Assembly (NCBI GenBank): GCA_018222405.1
Contig: JAAFAI010000003.1
Span: 124,001 to 188,000, forward strand
Direction: 5' to 3'
DNA length: 64,000 nucleotides
Source of the DNA: Gammaproteobacteria bacterium
Lineage (GTDB): Bacteria; Pseudomonadota; Gammaproteobacteria; Enterobacterales; Alteromonadaceae
Shown here: positions 35,654 through 46,447 of the stretch, piece after piece
Position numbering within the stretch: position 1 is the first letter of the stretch
Layout of the letters: the number at the start of each line of letters is the position of its first letter
Notes under the pieces: generated by a model
The model's database searches: none
Seen by the model: the letters and a program-made list of their open reading frames with translations, nothing else
What the model was told of the DNA's origin: nothing
Position numbers and translations under genes: made by a program

Positions 35654-35680
35654 AAAGGCGCTGGCCGGCGCCTTTTGTTT
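35654..35680 (+). terminator. terminator of yqcC-truC-yqcA
   Basis: AAGGCGC and GCGCCTT pair around TGGCCG, with TTTTGTTT behind. Placed 11 bp after the yqcA stop. Confidence 0.85.
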
Positions 35681-35728
35681 GCACAGTTTGCAGCGCTTAT
35701 ATCAGCGCGCCTGAGGATTCGCTTTATT

Positions 35729-36346
35729 ATGAATGATGTGATGAGCCGTTTTACCGACTGGGCAACATTTTACATGTCCAATCTGATTGTAACTGTACTG
35801 GTGCTGATTATCTTTATGGGGGTGAACCGGTTACTGTTACCGCAAATCGAGAAGCTGGCCACCAGTAGTAAACTGAGTGAAGAGGCTCGCAAGAAAACCT
35901 ATCACACCGCCAGGTTAATCACCGGCGTTATTACCATCGCGGTATTGTTGTTGGTGTGGGGTGTTGATTTTAGCGGCCTGATTGTACTTTCCACGTCTAT
36001 CATTGCGCTTACCGGGGTTGCGCTGTTTGCCAGTTGGTCGCTGCTGAGCAATATCACTTCTTACTTTGTGTTGCTATTTCAGAACTCTTATACCAAGGGC
36101 AATTTCATTCGCATTATCGATGGTGATAACTATATGGAAGGCTATATAGCCGACATCAATTTATTCACTACACGGTTGATTACTAAAGATGATGAAGAGA
36201 TTGCTTATCCTAATAACCTGGTGCTCACCCGGCCTGTGATTATTAACCCTAAACAGCACTGGCAGGGGATTGGTAAATCCACTGATAAACAATTACCGGT
36301 TCAATTAGAGCAACCGGAGCAACCCCGCGAAGCTCAGAAAGATTAA
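35729..36346 (+). CDS. small MscS-type mechanosensitive channel
   Basis: A 205-residue MscS-like protein. Three hydrophobic segments are visible (YMSNLIVTVLVLIIFMGVN, ARLITGVITIAVLLLVWG, IVLSTSIIALTGVALFASWS) with the pore helix sequence leading into SLLSNITSYFVLLFQNSYTKGNFIRI and the beta domain. The C-terminal alpha-beta vestibule domain of full MscS is missing, as in short family members. The start is taken at ATG 35729; an upstream TTG would overlap the preceding terminator. Confidence 0.9.
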   Translation: MNDVMSRFTDWATFYMSNLIVTVLVLIIFMGVNRLLLPQIEKLATSSKLSEEARKKTYHTARLITGVITIAVLLLVWGVDFSGLIVLSTSIIALTGVALFASWSLLSNITSYFVLLFQNSYTKGNFIRIIDGDNYMEGYIADINLFTTRLITKDDEEIAYPNNLVLTRPVIINPKQHWQGIGKSTDKQLPVQLEQPEQPREAQKD

Positions 36347-36365
36347 AGTAGCAGACTCAAACACG

Positions 36366-36390
36366 AAAGGCGCCAGATGGCGCCTTTTCT
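36366..36390 (+). terminator. terminator of the MscS-type gene
   Basis: AAAGGCGCC and GGCGCCTTTT flank the short loop AGAT. Stem of nine pairs including A-T pairs. Confidence 0.85.
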
Positions 36391-36438
36391 TTGAATGCAG
36401 TATAAAAGTATCTTGGGCTGGGGTTACTAAAGCATCTG

Positions 36439-37356
36439 TTACCGCCAGCGTATACGTCCGCTAATTAATTCCCATATCGTGCTGGCTGCAGGGTCATCGC
36501 TGGGTTTTATACTGCCGCATTTGATAGACTCACTGCAGCTTACGCCGCGGATCCGACTGCCTATTGAGTTTTGATCGTACTTTCCGCTGCTTACCAGCGT
36601 ATCCACCAGGCCATCGAGTACCAGTGTCACTTCAAAGGCTTCGCCTTTGACTTCAATGACTTCAATGTTTTTATCTAATTCCAGATTAGCGAGGATGGCT
36701 GAATCCTGCTTAGCATTGGCAGAACGCTCAGCCAGGTCTTTCAGGTATTCCATGGCTTCCGGATCTCGGGCCCGGGCTAAACGCTGAAATAAATCCACCG
36801 CGCCTTCCACATCTTTGGCGGCGACGGTGCCGGTTTCTTTCATACGTGCGAGCAGAAACATCGCTCGCATATTGCTTTGTTCAGCAGCACTCTCGAGTAA
36901 AGCCACCGCCAGATCCGTTTTATCGCTATCGCCGGATTTCAGAATCTTCAGTGCTTTATCATACATGGCCGGCGCGTAACCATATTTAATGGAGAGATCG
37001 AGCATTTCATCGGCTTTGGCAATGTCCTGATCGAGTACAAATCCATTACGCAACCAATCCGCCATGAGATAAGCGGCTACCGGATCGCGAAAGCGTGCGC
37101 CAAGAATTATATAGTGTTCGGCTTTTTCGAGGTTTTTCTCAAAGCCATCGCCGGAGGCATAGGCCATGGCAACAATGGCTGCTGCCCGACCACTGCCATT
37201 TCTGGCCAGATGTACCAAATTACGCAGTTGTGTTTTGCAGTCTTCGTCAACACAGTATTTCGTGGTTTCAGTCGTACCAGAAAATGCGTTAGCGTTCTGA
37301 CTGAATGCAAGTAGCAGCGCTATTGATGTGGCGCTGACGATTTGAGGTAATCGCAT
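36439..37356 (-). CDS. secreted Sel1-like repeat protein
   Basis: A 305-residue exported protein with signal peptide MRLPQIVSATSIALLLAFSQNANA. From about residue 45 to 210 it has Sel1-like repeats of about 36 residues, seen as AAAIVAMAYASGDGFEKNLEKAEHY, VAAYLMADWLRNGFVLDQDIAKADE and MRAMFLLARMKETGTVAAKDVEGAVDLF. Such repeats mediate protein contacts. The C-terminal 70 residues lack repeats and contain two cysteines (GVSCSESIKCGSIKP). Specific role unknown. Monocistronic on the minus strand. Confidence 0.85.
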   Translation of the reverse strand: MRLPQIVSATSIALLLAFSQNANAFSGTTETTKYCVDEDCKTQLRNLVHLARNGSGRAAAIVAMAYASGDGFEKNLEKAEHYIILGARFRDPVAAYLMADWLRNGFVLDQDIAKADEMLDLSIKYGYAPAMYDKALKILKSGDSDKTDLAVALLESAAEQSNMRAMFLLARMKETGTVAAKDVEGAVDLFQRLARARDPEAMEYLKDLAERSANAKQDSAILANLELDKNIEVIEVKGEAFEVTLVLDGLVDTLVSSGKYDQNSIGSRIRGVSCSESIKCGSIKPSDDPAASTIWELISGRIRWR

Positions 37357-37545
37357 AGTATCATCCTTAATTTTAGCTTTAGACTGATGTTACGCAGTAC
37401 TCCTTGTTCCGCTAAACTTCTCGAAAAATGCGCTAACACCTTGGTCACAAATTCAATTTAGCAGTATCGCTGAAAAATTGCTAATGCCGACTTAGCATCA
37501 CCAGACAGAGATACCTGAGTACAATGGCTCGGAGTTACCCCATAG

Positions 37546-37572
37546 TAAAAAGGCGCCGTCAGGCGCCTTTTC
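37546..37572 (-). terminator. terminator of glnD-dapD
   Basis: GGCGCC stems around TGACG with A and T tracts on both sides, so it can act in both directions; placed 19 bp after the dapD stop. Confidence 0.85.
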
Positions 37573-37590
37573 AGAGTAACCGCTAAATGC

Positions 37591-38415
37591 TTATTCAGCG
37601 CCACGCAACAGGGCGTTGATCCCTACTTTAGCGCGGGTTTTTGCATCAACCTTTTTCACGATGATGGCAGCATACAGGCTGTATTTGCCATCTTTGCCTG
37701 GCAAGTTGCCGGGTACTACAACTGCACCAGCTGGAACGCGGCCGTAGTGTACTTCGCCCGTTTCGCGGTCATAAATACGCGTAGACTGGCCGATGTACAC
37801 GCCCATCGAGATAACCGCGCCTTCCTCAACAATAACGCCTTCAACAATTTCAGAGCGCGCGCCGATAAAGCAGTTGTCTTCGATGATGGTTGGGTTAGCC
37901 TGCAATGGCTCTAAAACACCGCCAATGCCAACACCACCCGATAAGTGAACGTTCTTACCAATTTGAGCACATGAGCCAACGGTAGCCCAGGTATCAACCA
38001 TGGTGCCTTCACCAACATATGCGCCGATATTAACGTATGAAGGCATAACCACGACGTTTTTGCCCACGAAAGAACCGGTACGCACAGCCGCTGGTGGCAC
38101 GATACGAACACCGTCAGCAGCAAACTGCTCGGCAGTATAATCGGCATATTTCAGTGGCACTTTATCGTAGAAACGGCTCTCTGCGCCTTCCATTACGTCA
38201 TTATTGTGCAGGCGGAAAAACAGCAATACTGCTTTTTTCAGCCACTGGTGAACAACCCATTCACCGGCAATTTTTTCGGCCACACGTGCTTCGCCGCTGT
38301 TGAGTAAGGCAATGGCATCGCTCACTGCTTGTTTTACTTCAGCAGGGGCAGCGGAAGGTGTGATGCTTGCGCGGTCTTCGAAGGCCGCTTCAATAATGGC
38401 TTTTAATTCAGTCAT
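37591..38415 (-). CDS. dapD: tetrahydrodipicolinate N-succinyltransferase
   Basis: A 274-residue hexapeptide-repeat enzyme that succinylates tetrahydrodipicolinate in the lysine/meso-DAP pathway. The left-handed helix hexapeptides are visible in [21 protein letters not shown] and [22 protein letters not shown]-terminal helical part [12 protein letters not shown] and the end [17 protein letters not shown] match DapD. It overlaps glnD by 4 bp. Confidence 0.96.
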   Translation of the reverse strand: MTELKAIIEAAFEDRASITPSAAPAEVKQAVSDAIALLNSGEARVAEKIAGEWVVHQWLKKAVLLFFRLHNNDVMEGAESRFYDKVPLKYADYTAEQFAADGVRIVPPAAVRTGSFVGKNVVVMPSYVNIGAYVGEGTMVDTWATVGSCAQIGKNVHLSGGVGIGGVLEPLQANPTIIEDNCFIGARSEIVEGVIVEEGAVISMGVYIGQSTRIYDRETGEVHYGRVPAGAVVVPGNLPGKDGKYSLYAAIIVKKVDAKTRAKVGINALLRGAE

Positions 38416-41057
38416 GGTATGTTGATATCTTCAAGTTGATCGAGTTTAAACAATATCCGCTTTTTAAGCGTCGTCTGTTCTTCCGGCGTCAGGGCTTTGC
38501 CATGCTCATTCGATACGATAAATACGTCTTCTGCGCGTTCACCGATGGTGGCAATTTTGGCTAATTTTAATGTGAGATTGCAGTCTACGAAAGCGTGACC
38601 GACTTTAGCAAGAATTCCCGGCGCGTCCAATGCTTCCAGCTCAATTAATGTGGCATCATCCTGGGAAGAATAAAAACGCACTTTAACCGGCACATCCAAT
38701 TGCTTGTGCTGGCGGGAAAGCTTACGGGTATTGTTATGGCTGCGTCCGGGCTTAGACAATTGCTCGGCAATGGCCTGTTCAATTGAACGCAGTCGTGATT
38801 CGCCCTCAATGCGCGAACCATCATTTTCTAATATCAGGATGCTGTCAAACACGTGACCGTCGCGGGTCACGGCGATATGCGCATCATGGATGGAGCAGTT
38901 ACGGCTATCGAGCACCGATGCAATCTGAGCAAACAGGGCCGGGCGGTCTTCGCCGTATAACAATAACTCTGTGCCCCCTTTGGCCAGGTAATTATTGGTT
39001 TTGATCAGCATTTCGCCGGCTTCATGGTCGAGCTCAAAGGCCAGAATTGCCTGGCTGTGCCAGCTGATTTGCTCTGGCTTGAAGCGAGCAAAATAGTCGT
39101 CTTCGAAGCGTGACCATAAGGTCTCCAGTCGCTGGGCATCAGCTTTAGCGGTAGTCAGCAGTTTAAGCGCTTTGGCTTTGTGCGAATCCACCCGTTCGCG
39201 CATAGTTACGCCGCATTGCAGACCATTATCCAGGGCTTTTTGCGTCATGCTGTAAAGCTCTCTTAAAAGCGAGGCTTTCCAATCGTTCCACAGGTTGTCG
39301 TTGGTGGCCCGAATATCCGCCAGAGTCAGTACATAAAGCAGATTCAGGTGCGTGTGGCTACGCACGGCCGTAGCAAAATCATTTACTACATCCGGGTCAT
39401 AGATGTCCCGGCGTTGCGCTACTACCGACATCAGCAGGTGATTTTCCACTAACCAGGCAATCAGATCGGCGTCGGACTTTTCAATACCGTGAGCTTCGCA
39501 GAAAATCGCCACATCCTTCGCACCCAGCGTAGAATGATCCCCATTACGGCCTTTGGCAATATCATGAAAGATTGCCGCAATATAAATCAGCTCAGGCTTG
39601 TCGAAATTCCGAACAATGCGGCCACAGCGGGGAAACTCCGTATTGTGCGGCTGAAAGTAATGGTTAACGTGCTTCACCAGGCGATGTGTATGTTCATCCA
39701 CCGTGTAGGCGTGGAACAAGTCAAATTGCATCATGCCCACAATGTGATCCCACTCCGGCAGGTAAGCCTGCAGGATGCCGTACTGATGCATAATGTCCCA
39801 GGCAAAATCAAAGAAATGCGGGTGCTTAAACAGCTCAATAATTAACTGACGACATTCCACTCGCTCTACATAATAGGCCGACTGGAAACGACGACGGGCA
39901 TTGCGCAACTGGCGGATACAATTGGTATCCAGGCCCTGAACATCAGAGTTATCCGCAATGGTCTTAAGAAATCTAAGGATATCTTCAGGCGATTCAAAAA
40001 CGTTGTTATGCGTAGGAGAAATATTGCCGTCGAGCAAACAAAAATCGTCGTTAATGGTTTTGCGACTCTGAATAGTCTGGTTGAGCATGTCGTAGCGGAA
40101 GCGCTGCAGCAGCATCTGATTGAGTTCGCTGATACGGCGTACTGTGCGGAAAAAGGCCCGCATCATTTTTTCAACTGCGGTCTTACTGTCATCCCCGTAG
40201 CCCATCATGGCGGCTACGTCTGGCTGATAATCGAACAATAAGCGGTTTTCACTGCGTCCGGCCACCAGGTGCAGAGCATAGCGGAGGCGCCACAAAGACA
40301 TACGGCATTCGACTAACTCATCGAGCTCATCCTGGGTGAAATAGCCATGGCCTACCAGCCCCTTACCATCGTATTCTTTAAAGTGTTTTTTAGCGACCCA
40401 GCCGATTGACTGAATGTCACGTAAACAGCCCGGGTTTTCCTTGATATTCGGTTCAAGGTTGTAAGACGTGCCATTAAACTTAGCATGACGAGCTTTTTGC
40501 TCTGCGTACTTCGCAGCGAAGAAGGCTTTGCTGGTCCAGCAGGTATCTTTTTCGTTAACGGCGTGCCACATGTCTACAAAGGTTTGGTCGCAGCCACTTA
40601 GCATGCGGCTTTCAACCAGGTTGGTGGCGATGGAAATATCATCCTTTGCCAGTTTTACGGTTTCTTTGATGGTGCGTACCGACTGACCGACGTCAAGTTT
40701 AATGTCCCACAGCATGGTAATAAACTGGCCGACTTTTTCCTGTACGTCACGCTTAAGCGGCTTTTTGCTGACAATCAGCAAGTCGATATCTGAGTAGGGT
40801 TGCAAATGGCCGCGGCCGTAACCACCCACGGCACAAAGCGCCAAGCCTCGTTCATTAGCCAAACCATACAATGACCACAAGCGTTGCAACAGGGTATCAA
40901 TAAATATTGCGCGCCCGGTTACCAGTTCGTCGATGGGTTGCAGTGTAAAGGCTGACTCTAACCATTCGTAGCTTTGTGACACCAGCTGTTTAATGGCTTT
41001 GATGTCGTCGACAGAGTCGATGGTAGCGATTTCTTCACATAACGATTTTAATTTCAC
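38412..41057 (-). CDS. glnD: bifunctional uridylyltransferase/uridylyl-removing enzyme
   Basis: An 881-residue nitrogen sensor that uridylylates or deuridylylates PII in response to glutamine. Domains in order: nucleotidyltransferase with [18 protein letters not shown] (residues 77-94), helical middle, HD domain with [13 protein letters not shown] (about 495), and two C-terminal ACT domains ([20 protein letters not shown] and [20 protein letters not shown]). All catalytic residues seem present. glnD and dapD neighbour map and rpsB in many gammaproteobacteria. Confidence 0.97.
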   Translation of the reverse strand: MKLKSLCEEIATIDSVDDIKAIKQLVSQSYEWLESAFTLQPIDELVTGRAIFIDTLLQRLWSLYGLANERGLALCAVGGYGRGHLQPYSDIDLLIVSKKPLKRDVQEKVGQFITMLWDIKLDVGQSVRTIKETVKLAKDDISIATNLVESRMLSGCDQTFVDMWHAVNEKDTCWTSKAFFAAKYAEQKARHAKFNGTSYNLEPNIKENPGCLRDIQSIGWVAKKHFKEYDGKGLVGHGYFTQDELDELVECRMSLWRLRYALHLVAGRSENRLLFDYQPDVAAMMGYGDDSKTAVEKMMRAFFRTVRRISELNQMLLQRFRYDMLNQTIQSRKTINDDFCLLDGNISPTHNNVFESPEDILRFLKTIADNSDVQGLDTNCIRQLRNARRRFQSAYYVERVECRQLIIELFKHPHFFDFAWDIMHQYGILQAYLPEWDHIVGMMQFDLFHAYTVDEHTHRLVKHVNHYFQPHNTEFPRCGRIVRNFDKPELIYIAAIFHDIAKGRNGDHSTLGAKDVAIFCEAHGIEKSDADLIAWLVENHLLMSVVAQRRDIYDPDVVNDFATAVRSHTHLNLLYVLTLADIRATNDNLWNDWKASLLRELYSMTQKALDNGLQCGVTMRERVDSHKAKALKLLTTAKADAQRLETLWSRFEDDYFARFKPEQISWHSQAILAFELDHEAGEMLIKTNNYLAKGGTELLLYGEDRPALFAQIASVLDSRNCSIHDAHIAVTRDGHVFDSILILENDGSRIEGESRLRSIEQAIAEQLSKPGRSHNNTRKLSRQHKQLDVPVKVRFYSSQDDATLIELEALDAPGILAKVGHAFVDCNLTLKLAKIATIGERAEDVFIVSNEHGKALTPEEQTTLKKRILFKLDQLEDINIP

Positions 41058-41169
41058 AACTCACCCAATGAATACTTCCGAACACTCTCTGTGAATTAAT
41101 CCGACAGGATTAACCCGGCACTTTTTGCCGCTTAAGCAAGCGAATGCCGCCCTGAGGCGGCATTACCAA

Positions 41170-41964
41170 TTAACTGTGGTGATAAATCCGTTCGAGATCT
41201 TCGTCATCCCGAAGCGTCAGTACTTCTACGCCATCTTCGGTCACCAGCAAAGTATGTTCCCATTGTGCACTGAGGCTGCGGTCTTTGGTGACTACGGTCC
41301 ACTGGTCCGGTAAAATTTTTGAATAACGTTTACCGGCATTCACCATGGGTTCAATAGTGAAGCACATGCCCGGAACCAATTCGTCACCGGTACCGGGTCG
41401 GCCGTAGTGAACGATTTGCGGTTCTTCGTGGAAGCCTGCGCCAATGCCGTGCCCGCAGTACTCGCGAACAATCGAATAATTGTGCGCTTCAGCGTGAGTC
41501 TGACAAATATGGCCGATATCACCCAGACGCATGCCGGGTTTAACTTCCTTGATAGCCTTATAAAGGCATTCCTGAGTCACTCTCACCAAACGGTCGGCCA
41601 TAATGCTGGGCTTACCTACCATAAACATTTTTGATGTATCGCCATGGTAGCCGTCTTTTATTACGGTAACGTCAACATTAACAATGTCGCCATCCTTGAG
41701 CTTCTTATCAGCCGGGATGCCGTGGCAAATCACATGGTTTACCGACGTACAAATGGATTTGGGGAAGGGCGGGTGACCGTAATTAAGAGGTGCTGGAATC
41801 GCTTGTTGCTCATTCACAATATAGTCATGGCAAATGGTGTTAAGCTCATCGGTTGTCACGCCTTTTTTAACGTGTTCACCTAGCATCATTAATACGTCTG
41901 CAGCCAGTTTACCGGCAACGCGCATTTTTTCGATTTCTTCAGCGGTTTTAATTATTGCAGCCAC
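41170..41964 (-). CDS. map: type I methionine aminopeptidase
   Basis: A 264-residue enzyme that removes N-terminal Met from nascent proteins. The GTG start at 41964 (AAIIKTAEEIEKMRVAG follows) has AGAGGACTCAG as ribosome site; the longer open frame to 42135 is unlikely. Metal ligands lie in VNVDVTVIKDGYHGDTSKMF, CGHGIG, TIEPM and WEHTLLV. Divergent from rpsB, the usual arrangement. A hairpin of TGCCGCC with GGCGGCA follows the stop but has no clear U-tract. Confidence 0.96.
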   Translation of the reverse strand: MAAIIKTAEEIEKMRVAGKLAADVLMMLGEHVKKGVTTDELNTICHDYIVNEQQAIPAPLNYGHPPFPKSICTSVNHVICHGIPADKKLKDGDIVNVDVTVIKDGYHGDTSKMFMVGKPSIMADRLVRVTQECLYKAIKEVKPGMRLGDIGHICQTHAEAHNYSIVREYCGHGIGAGFHEEPQIVHYGRPGTGDELVPGMCFTIEPMVNAGKRYSKILPDQWTVVTKDRSLSAQWEHTLLVTEDGVEVLTLRDDEDLERIYHHS

Positions 41965-42274
41965 CTGAGTCCTCTTTAAATTAGACAGTAGAATAAATAA
42001 CAGAAACGGGCCTTGTCGTAGTTCTGTCATTTTCAAAAGGCTGTATGTTAGCGAATACCGCTGCGTGTGTATAGCGCCTGTGGGTTTAGTGCTGTCAAAA
42101 AACGCCGTTGTACCGGCCTGAAACTTAACTTTCACTTGAGATAATGGGCGCTACATGGTATAAAGCGCGCGCTTTTTGAATTAACCCGAACATTTCTGTG
42201 GATTTTGGTTCACCGTAAATCACTTCAGGTACTTCAAAGAAGTACATTACTTATATTAAAACACACATACACTG

Positions 42275-42362
42275 TGACTGCGTATCGGGGTGTCTGCGTT
42301 GCTTTATTGCAATGGCGGATCGATACAAAGGGTGTATGGAGGCCTAACCCCAATTGAGGAAT
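42275..42362 (+). promoter_or_regulatory. candidate rpsB leader (S2/t44-type)
   Basis: Between map and rpsB, E. coli and relatives carry a structured leader through which S2 represses its own mRNA. Here GTATCGGGGTGTCTGCG (from about 42280) can pair by GGGGT with AACCCC at 42347-42352, just before the ribosome site GAGGAA, enclosing GCGGATCGATACAAAGGG and GGAGG. Assignment rests on position and this pairing only. Confidence 0.5.
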
Positions 42363-42367
42363 TAAAC

Positions 42368-43096
42368 ATGGCAAACGTTTCTATGCGTGACATGCTGAAA
42401 GCCGGCGTGCATTTCGGTCACCAAACCCGTTACTGGAACCCTAAGATGAAACCTTACATCTTTGGTGCTCGTAACAAAGTTCATATCATCAACCTGGAAA
42501 AAACTGTTCCTTTATTCAACGAAGCACTTAACTTCCTGTCTGGCGTTTCTGCCAAGAAAGGTAAAGTTCTGTTCGTTGGTACTAAGCGTGCAGCTGGTGA
42601 TGCAGTTAAAGAAGCAGCACAGAAATGTGACCAATTCTATGTGAACAAGCGTTGGTTGGGCGGTATGCTGACTAACTGGAAAACTGTTCGTCAGTCAATC
42701 AAGCGTCTGAAAGACCTTGAGCAGCAAAGTCAGGACGGTACTTTCGAAAAGCTGACCAAAAAAGAAGCGCTGATGCTTCAGCGTGAAATGGATAAGCTGG
42801 AAAGCAGCCTGGGTGGTATCAAAGACATGGGCGGTCTGCCTGACGTATTGTTCGTAATCGATGCCGATCACGAGCACATCGCGGTAACTGAAGCCCGCAA
42901 CCTGGGTATCCCGGTTGTATCTGTTGTTGATACTAACTCAAACCCAGATGGTGTTGATTACATCATCCCTGGTAACGACGATGCAATTCGTGCCATTCAA
43001 CTTTACTTAAACGCAGCTGCTGACGCAGTTAGCGCAGGTCGCAACAGCAACCTGGAAGTACAAGCTGAAGACGAGTTTGTTGAAGCAGCTGAGTAA
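42368..43096 (+). CDS. rpsB: 30S ribosomal protein S2
   Basis: A 242-residue S2 protein starting [23 protein letters not shown] at 42368 after [47 protein letters not shown] and [20 protein letters not shown] are invariant S2 text. Codon use is that of a highly expressed gene. A longer frame from 42290 is spurious. Confidence 0.98.
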   Translation: MANVSMRDMLKAGVHFGHQTRYWNPKMKPYIFGARNKVHIINLEKTVPLFNEALNFLSGVSAKKGKVLFVGTKRAAGDAVKEAAQKCDQFYVNKRWLGGMLTNWKTVRQSIKRLKDLEQQSQDGTFEKLTKKEALMLQREMDKLESSLGGIKDMGGLPDVLFVIDADHEHIAVTEARNLGIPVVSVVDTNSNPDGVDYIIPGNDDAIRAIQLYLNAAADAVSAGRNSNLEVQAEDEFVEAAE

Positions 43097-43107
43097 TCCG
43101 CTTGCTT

Positions 43108-43135
43108 AATCTGAGGCTCAGCTGAGCCTCAGATT
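43108..43135 (+). repeat. 28-bp perfect palindrome between rpsB and tsf
   Basis: Each half is AATCTGAGGCTCAG and its complement, with no spacer. It begins 11 bp after the rpsB stop. As RNA it forms a hairpin; a U-run does not follow, so it could be an mRNA-end stabiliser or processing site. A second hairpin lies at 43178. Confidence 0.75.
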
Positions 43136-43177
43136 AGTTGTACCGATCGACTCTGATCGAAGATTAAGAATTAATTA

Positions 43178-43199
43178 GAAGGGGCGCTCGCCCCTTTTA
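43178..43199 (+). terminator. attenuator/terminator between rpsB and tsf
   Basis: AAGGGGC and GCCCCTT pair around GCTC, followed by TTAC. The short U-run suggests partial termination, which would set the rpsB to tsf ratio. Confidence 0.65.
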
Positions 43200-43231
43200 C
43201 TCTGAATTTAAATATTGCTGAGGAATTGAAA

Positions 43232-44104
43232 ATGGCAGTGACTGCAGCACTCGTAAAAGAATTGCGTGAGCGTACTGGCGCCGGCATGCTGGATTGCAAA
43301 AAAGCGTTAGTTGAAACTGATGGTGACATCGAACTGGCCATCGAAAACATGCGTAAGTCTGGTCAGGCTAAAGCCGCTAAAAAAGCTGGCCGTATCGCCG
43401 CTGAAGGTGTAATCCTGACTAAAGTTGAAGCAGGCAAAGCGACCATGCTCGAAGTAAACTGTGAAACTGACTTCGTAGCACGTGACGAAGGCTTCCTGGC
43501 GTTTGGTAACAAACTGCTGGACGTTGCATTCGAAAAAGGTCTGAACGACATCGAAGCACTGAACGCGTCTGAAATCGAAGGCGGCGTAGTTAGCGACGTT
43601 CGTGACGCACTGGTAGCTAAAATCGGTGAAAACATCTCTCCACGTCGTGTATTGACTGTTGAAGGTGACAACTTAGGTGCCTACGTGCACGGTGGCCGTA
43701 TCGGCGTAGTTGCTATCTTAACTGGCGGTGAAGAAGAACTTGCTAAAGACGTAGCAATGCACGTTGCAGCTTCAAGCCCGCAGTTTGTTAAGCCAGAGCA
43801 AGTTCCGGCTGAAGTTGTTGAGAAAGAAAAAGCTATCCAAATCGAAATCGCGATGCAGTCTGGCAAGCCAGCTGAAATCGCTGAGAAAATGGTTGTTGGC
43901 CGCATGAAGAAATTCACCGGCGAAATCAGCCTGACTGGTCAGCCTTTCGTTAAAGATCCTTCTGTATCAGTAGGCGAATTACTGAAGTCTAACGGCGCTG
44001 ACGTTGTTAACTTCGTTCGCTTTGAAGTAGGTGAAGGTATCGAGAAGAAGTCTGAAGACTTCGCTGCCGAAGTTGCTGCGCAAATGGCCGCTGCTAAGAA
44101 ATAA
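43232..44104 (+). CDS. tsf: translation elongation factor Ts
   Basis: A 290-residue EF-Ts that recharges EF-Tu with GTP. Start ATG at 43232 ([22 protein letters not shown]) after TGAGGAATTGAAA. Diagnostic text includes [35 protein letters not shown] and the C-terminal [27 protein letters not shown]. High-expression codon use, as in rpsB. Confidence 0.98.
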   Translation: MAVTAALVKELRERTGAGMLDCKKALVETDGDIELAIENMRKSGQAKAAKKAGRIAAEGVILTKVEAGKATMLEVNCETDFVARDEGFLAFGNKLLDVAFEKGLNDIEALNASEIEGGVVSDVRDALVAKIGENISPRRVLTVEGDNLGAYVHGGRIGVVAILTGGEEELAKDVAMHVAASSPQFVKPEQVPAEVVEKEKAIQIEIAMQSGKPAEIAEKMVVGRMKKFTGEISLTGQPFVKDPSVSVGELLKSNGADVVNFVRFEVGEGIEKKSEDFAAEVAAQMAAAKK

Positions 44105-44149
44105 TTAGCGGTTTGACTTTTGCATTCGGCCAATGTCGGATACACTACG

Positions 44150-44175
44150 AGCACCTCTTCGGAGGTGCTTTTTTA
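44150..44175 (+). terminator. terminator after tsf
   Basis: AGCACCTC and GAGGTGCT form an 8-bp stem with a TTCG tetraloop and six T residues, 45 bp past the tsf stop; pyrH is then expressed from its own promoter. Confidence 0.92.
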
Positions 44176-44288
44176 TAGCTGAAAGCAAAGCACCGGCTAT
44201 ACCTGAAGATGACGACCGATTAAGTCGGTTTGGCTCATAGTTTGTGTACAAAATATGACCCAAGCCGAATCAAGAGGAAAAAACAACA

Positions 44289-45032
44289 ATGAGCATCGCA
44301 CCAAAATCCGCCTACCGACGCATCCTGCTTAAACTCAGCGGCGAAGCGCTAATGGGGAATGAAGGCTTTGGTATTGATCCCAAAGTGCTGGACCGCATGG
44401 CCCAGGAAATCAAAGAACTGGTAGAATTGGGTGTTCAGGTTGGACTGGTTATCGGCGGTGGTAATCTGTTTCGTGGTGAAGGACTCGCCAAAGCGGGTAT
44501 GAATCGGGTTGTGGGCGACCACATGGGCATGCTGGCCACGGTAATGAATGGCCTGGCAATGCGTGATGCACTGCACCGTGCTTTTGTTAATGCCCGCCTG
44601 ATGTCAGCCATTCCCCTCAACGGTGTCTGTGATGCCTACAACTGGGCCGAAGCCATTAGCCTGCTTAAATCAGGTCGCGTGGTCATTTTCTCTGCCGGCA
44701 CCGGCAATCCATTTTTTACCACCGATTCTGCTGCGTGTTTACGCGGTATCGAAATTGAAGCCGACGCTGTTCTGAAAGGCACCAAAGTTGATGGTGTCTT
44801 CAGCGACGATCCGGTGAAAAACCCCGAAGCGAAACTGTATTCGCAGCTTTCATATCAGGACGTACTGGAAAAAGAATTAAAAGTGATGGACCTGTCGGCC
44901 TTTACGCTGGCACGTGACCATAGCTTACCTATACGGGTTTACAATATGAATAAGCCTGGCTGCCTCAAACGGGTAGTGATGGGCGAACCTGAAGGCACTT
45001 TGATCGACCATGTCGAGAGTGTTACTGAATAA
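44289..45032 (+). CDS. pyrH: UMP kinase
   Basis: A 247-residue bacterial UMP kinase of the amino-acid-kinase fold. [13 protein letters not shown] at the start, [32 protein letters not shown] and [19 protein letters not shown] are the conserved blocks. The order tsf-pyrH-frr is universal in the group. Confidence 0.97.
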   Translation: MSIAPKSAYRRILLKLSGEALMGNEGFGIDPKVLDRMAQEIKELVELGVQVGLVIGGGNLFRGEGLAKAGMNRVVGDHMGMLATVMNGLAMRDALHRAFVNARLMSAIPLNGVCDAYNWAEAISLLKSGRVVIFSAGTGNPFFTTDSAACLRGIEIEADAVLKGTKVDGVFSDDPVKNPEAKLYSQLSYQDVLEKELKVMDLSAFTLARDHSLPIRVYNMNKPGCLKRVVMGEPEGTLIDHVESVTE

Positions 45033-45052
45033 TAATACAGGAAGATATTACC

Positions 45053-45610
45053 GTGATTGATGAAATTGAATTAGATGCGCAAGAGCGCATGGAAAAAAGT
45101 ATCACAGCGCTAAAAAGCCAACTGAGCAAAATCCGCACAGGTCGTGCTCATCCCAGTTTACTCGATGGTATTCAGGTACCGTATTACGGTGCAGATACTC
45201 CGTTACGTCAACTGGCCAATATCATCACCGAAGACAGCCGTACTCTGGCGTTAACGGTTTTTGATAAGAGCTCAATTCAGGCCGTAGAAAAAGCCATCAT
45301 GCAGGCCGACCTGGGCTTAAATCCGATGAGTGCCGGTACGACAATTCGTATTCCTCTGCCGCCGCTGACCGAAGAGCGTCGTAAAGACCTCATCCGAGTG
45401 GTACGTAACGAAGCCGAACAAGGCCGGGTGGCGATTCGTAATATTCGCCGCGATGCCAACAGCGATATCAAAGAATTACTTAAAGAAAAAGAAATCAGCG
45501 AAGACGAGAGTCGCGCAGGTGAAGAAAATATCCAGACACTAACCAATGAATTCATCAAAAAAGTTGATAACATGCTGTCTGATAAAGAAACTGAGTTAAT
45601 GGAAGTATAA
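45053..45610 (+). CDS. frr: ribosome recycling factor
   Basis: A 185-residue factor that splits post-termination ribosomes with EF-G. It has [27 protein letters not shown], the Arg-rich stretch [21 protein letters not shown], and [16 protein letters not shown] at the end. Start is GTG at 45053 behind AGGAAGATATTACC. Confidence 0.97.
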   Translation: MIDEIELDAQERMEKSITALKSQLSKIRTGRAHPSLLDGIQVPYYGADTPLRQLANIITEDSRTLALTVFDKSSIQAVEKAIMQADLGLNPMSAGTTIRIPLPPLTEERRKDLIRVVRNEAEQGRVAIRNIRRDANSDIKELLKEKEISEDESRAGEENIQTLTNEFIKKVDNMLSDKETELMEV

Positions 45611-45618
45611 ATAAGATC

Positions 45619-46404
45619 ATGTCGCGATCGCAGACTGACGAAGCAACGCTGAACGAAAGAGTGGCGTTGCTGAATATGCCTAAGCACGTGGCCATTATTA
45701 TGGATGGCAACGGGCGCTGGGCCAAAAAGAAAGGGAAAATTCGTACTTTCGGGCATCGCGCTGGTGTGGAATCAGTGCGAGCTGCAGTGCGTTTTGCACG
45801 CAAGAATGCGATCCAGTCACTCACCTTGTTTGCTTTTAGCAGTGAGAACTGGAAGCGTCCGGAAGAAGAAGTCAGTGTTTTAATGGACCTGTTTAATCTG
45901 GTATTAAACAGCGAAGCTAAGCGGTTGAATAAAAACGGTGTACGATTAAAAGTATTGGGGGATACCTCACGTTTTGATCGTAAACTGGTTGATAAAATCA
46001 ACAAAGCTGAAGCGATGACTGCGGACAACAAAGAGTTGGTGCTTAACATTGCGGCCAACTACGGCGGCCGCTGGGATATCGTTAACGCCGCCAGACAGCT
46101 GGCTGATAAAGTCAGCGACGGCAGCCTTAACGCTAACCAGATTGATGAAGCGGTGTTTGACCAGCATATGTCTACCCAGGGCCTGCCTGAACTCGACTTG
46201 CTGATCCGAACCGGCGGCGAACATCGCATCAGTAACTTCCTGCTCTGGCAATGTGCCTATGCCGAATTGTATTTCACTGATGTGCTGTGGCCTGATTTCG
46301 ACGAAGAAGCCTTCTATCTGGCCGTGAAAGACTACAGTGAGCGTCAACGCCGCTTTGGCCTTATTGGCGAGCAGGTGGAGACCACAGAGGTTGCAGATTC
46401 CTAA
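45619..46404 (+). CDS. uppS: undecaprenyl diphosphate synthase
   Basis: A 261-residue cis-prenyltransferase that makes the C55 lipid carrier. MDGNGRWAKKKGKIRTFGHRAG carries the catalytic Asp, LTLFAFSSENWKRP follows, and the C-terminal ELDLLIRTGGEHRISNFLLWQ has the substrate-binding arginines. The His in GGEHRIS replaces the usual Gln, a mild substitution. Confidence 0.96.
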   Translation: MSRSQTDEATLNERVALLNMPKHVAIIMDGNGRWAKKKGKIRTFGHRAGVESVRAAVRFARKNAIQSLTLFAFSSENWKRPEEEVSVLMDLFNLVLNSEAKRLNKNGVRLKVLGDTSRFDRKLVDKINKAEAMTADNKELVLNIAANYGGRWDIVNAARQLADKVSDGSLNANQIDEAVFDQHMSTQGLPELDLLIRTGGEHRISNFLLWQCAYAELYFTDVLWPDFDEEAFYLAVKDYSERQRRFGLIGEQVETTEVADS

Positions 46405-46447
46405 TGACTGACTGCTGCTGGCAACTAGCCTACAAAAGACCCATCGC

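Noticed and set aside
41964-42135. Longer N-terminus for methionine aminopeptidase
   Set aside because: The extra 57 residues are not like the family, while the GTG at 41964 has a good ribosome site and matches the usual start.
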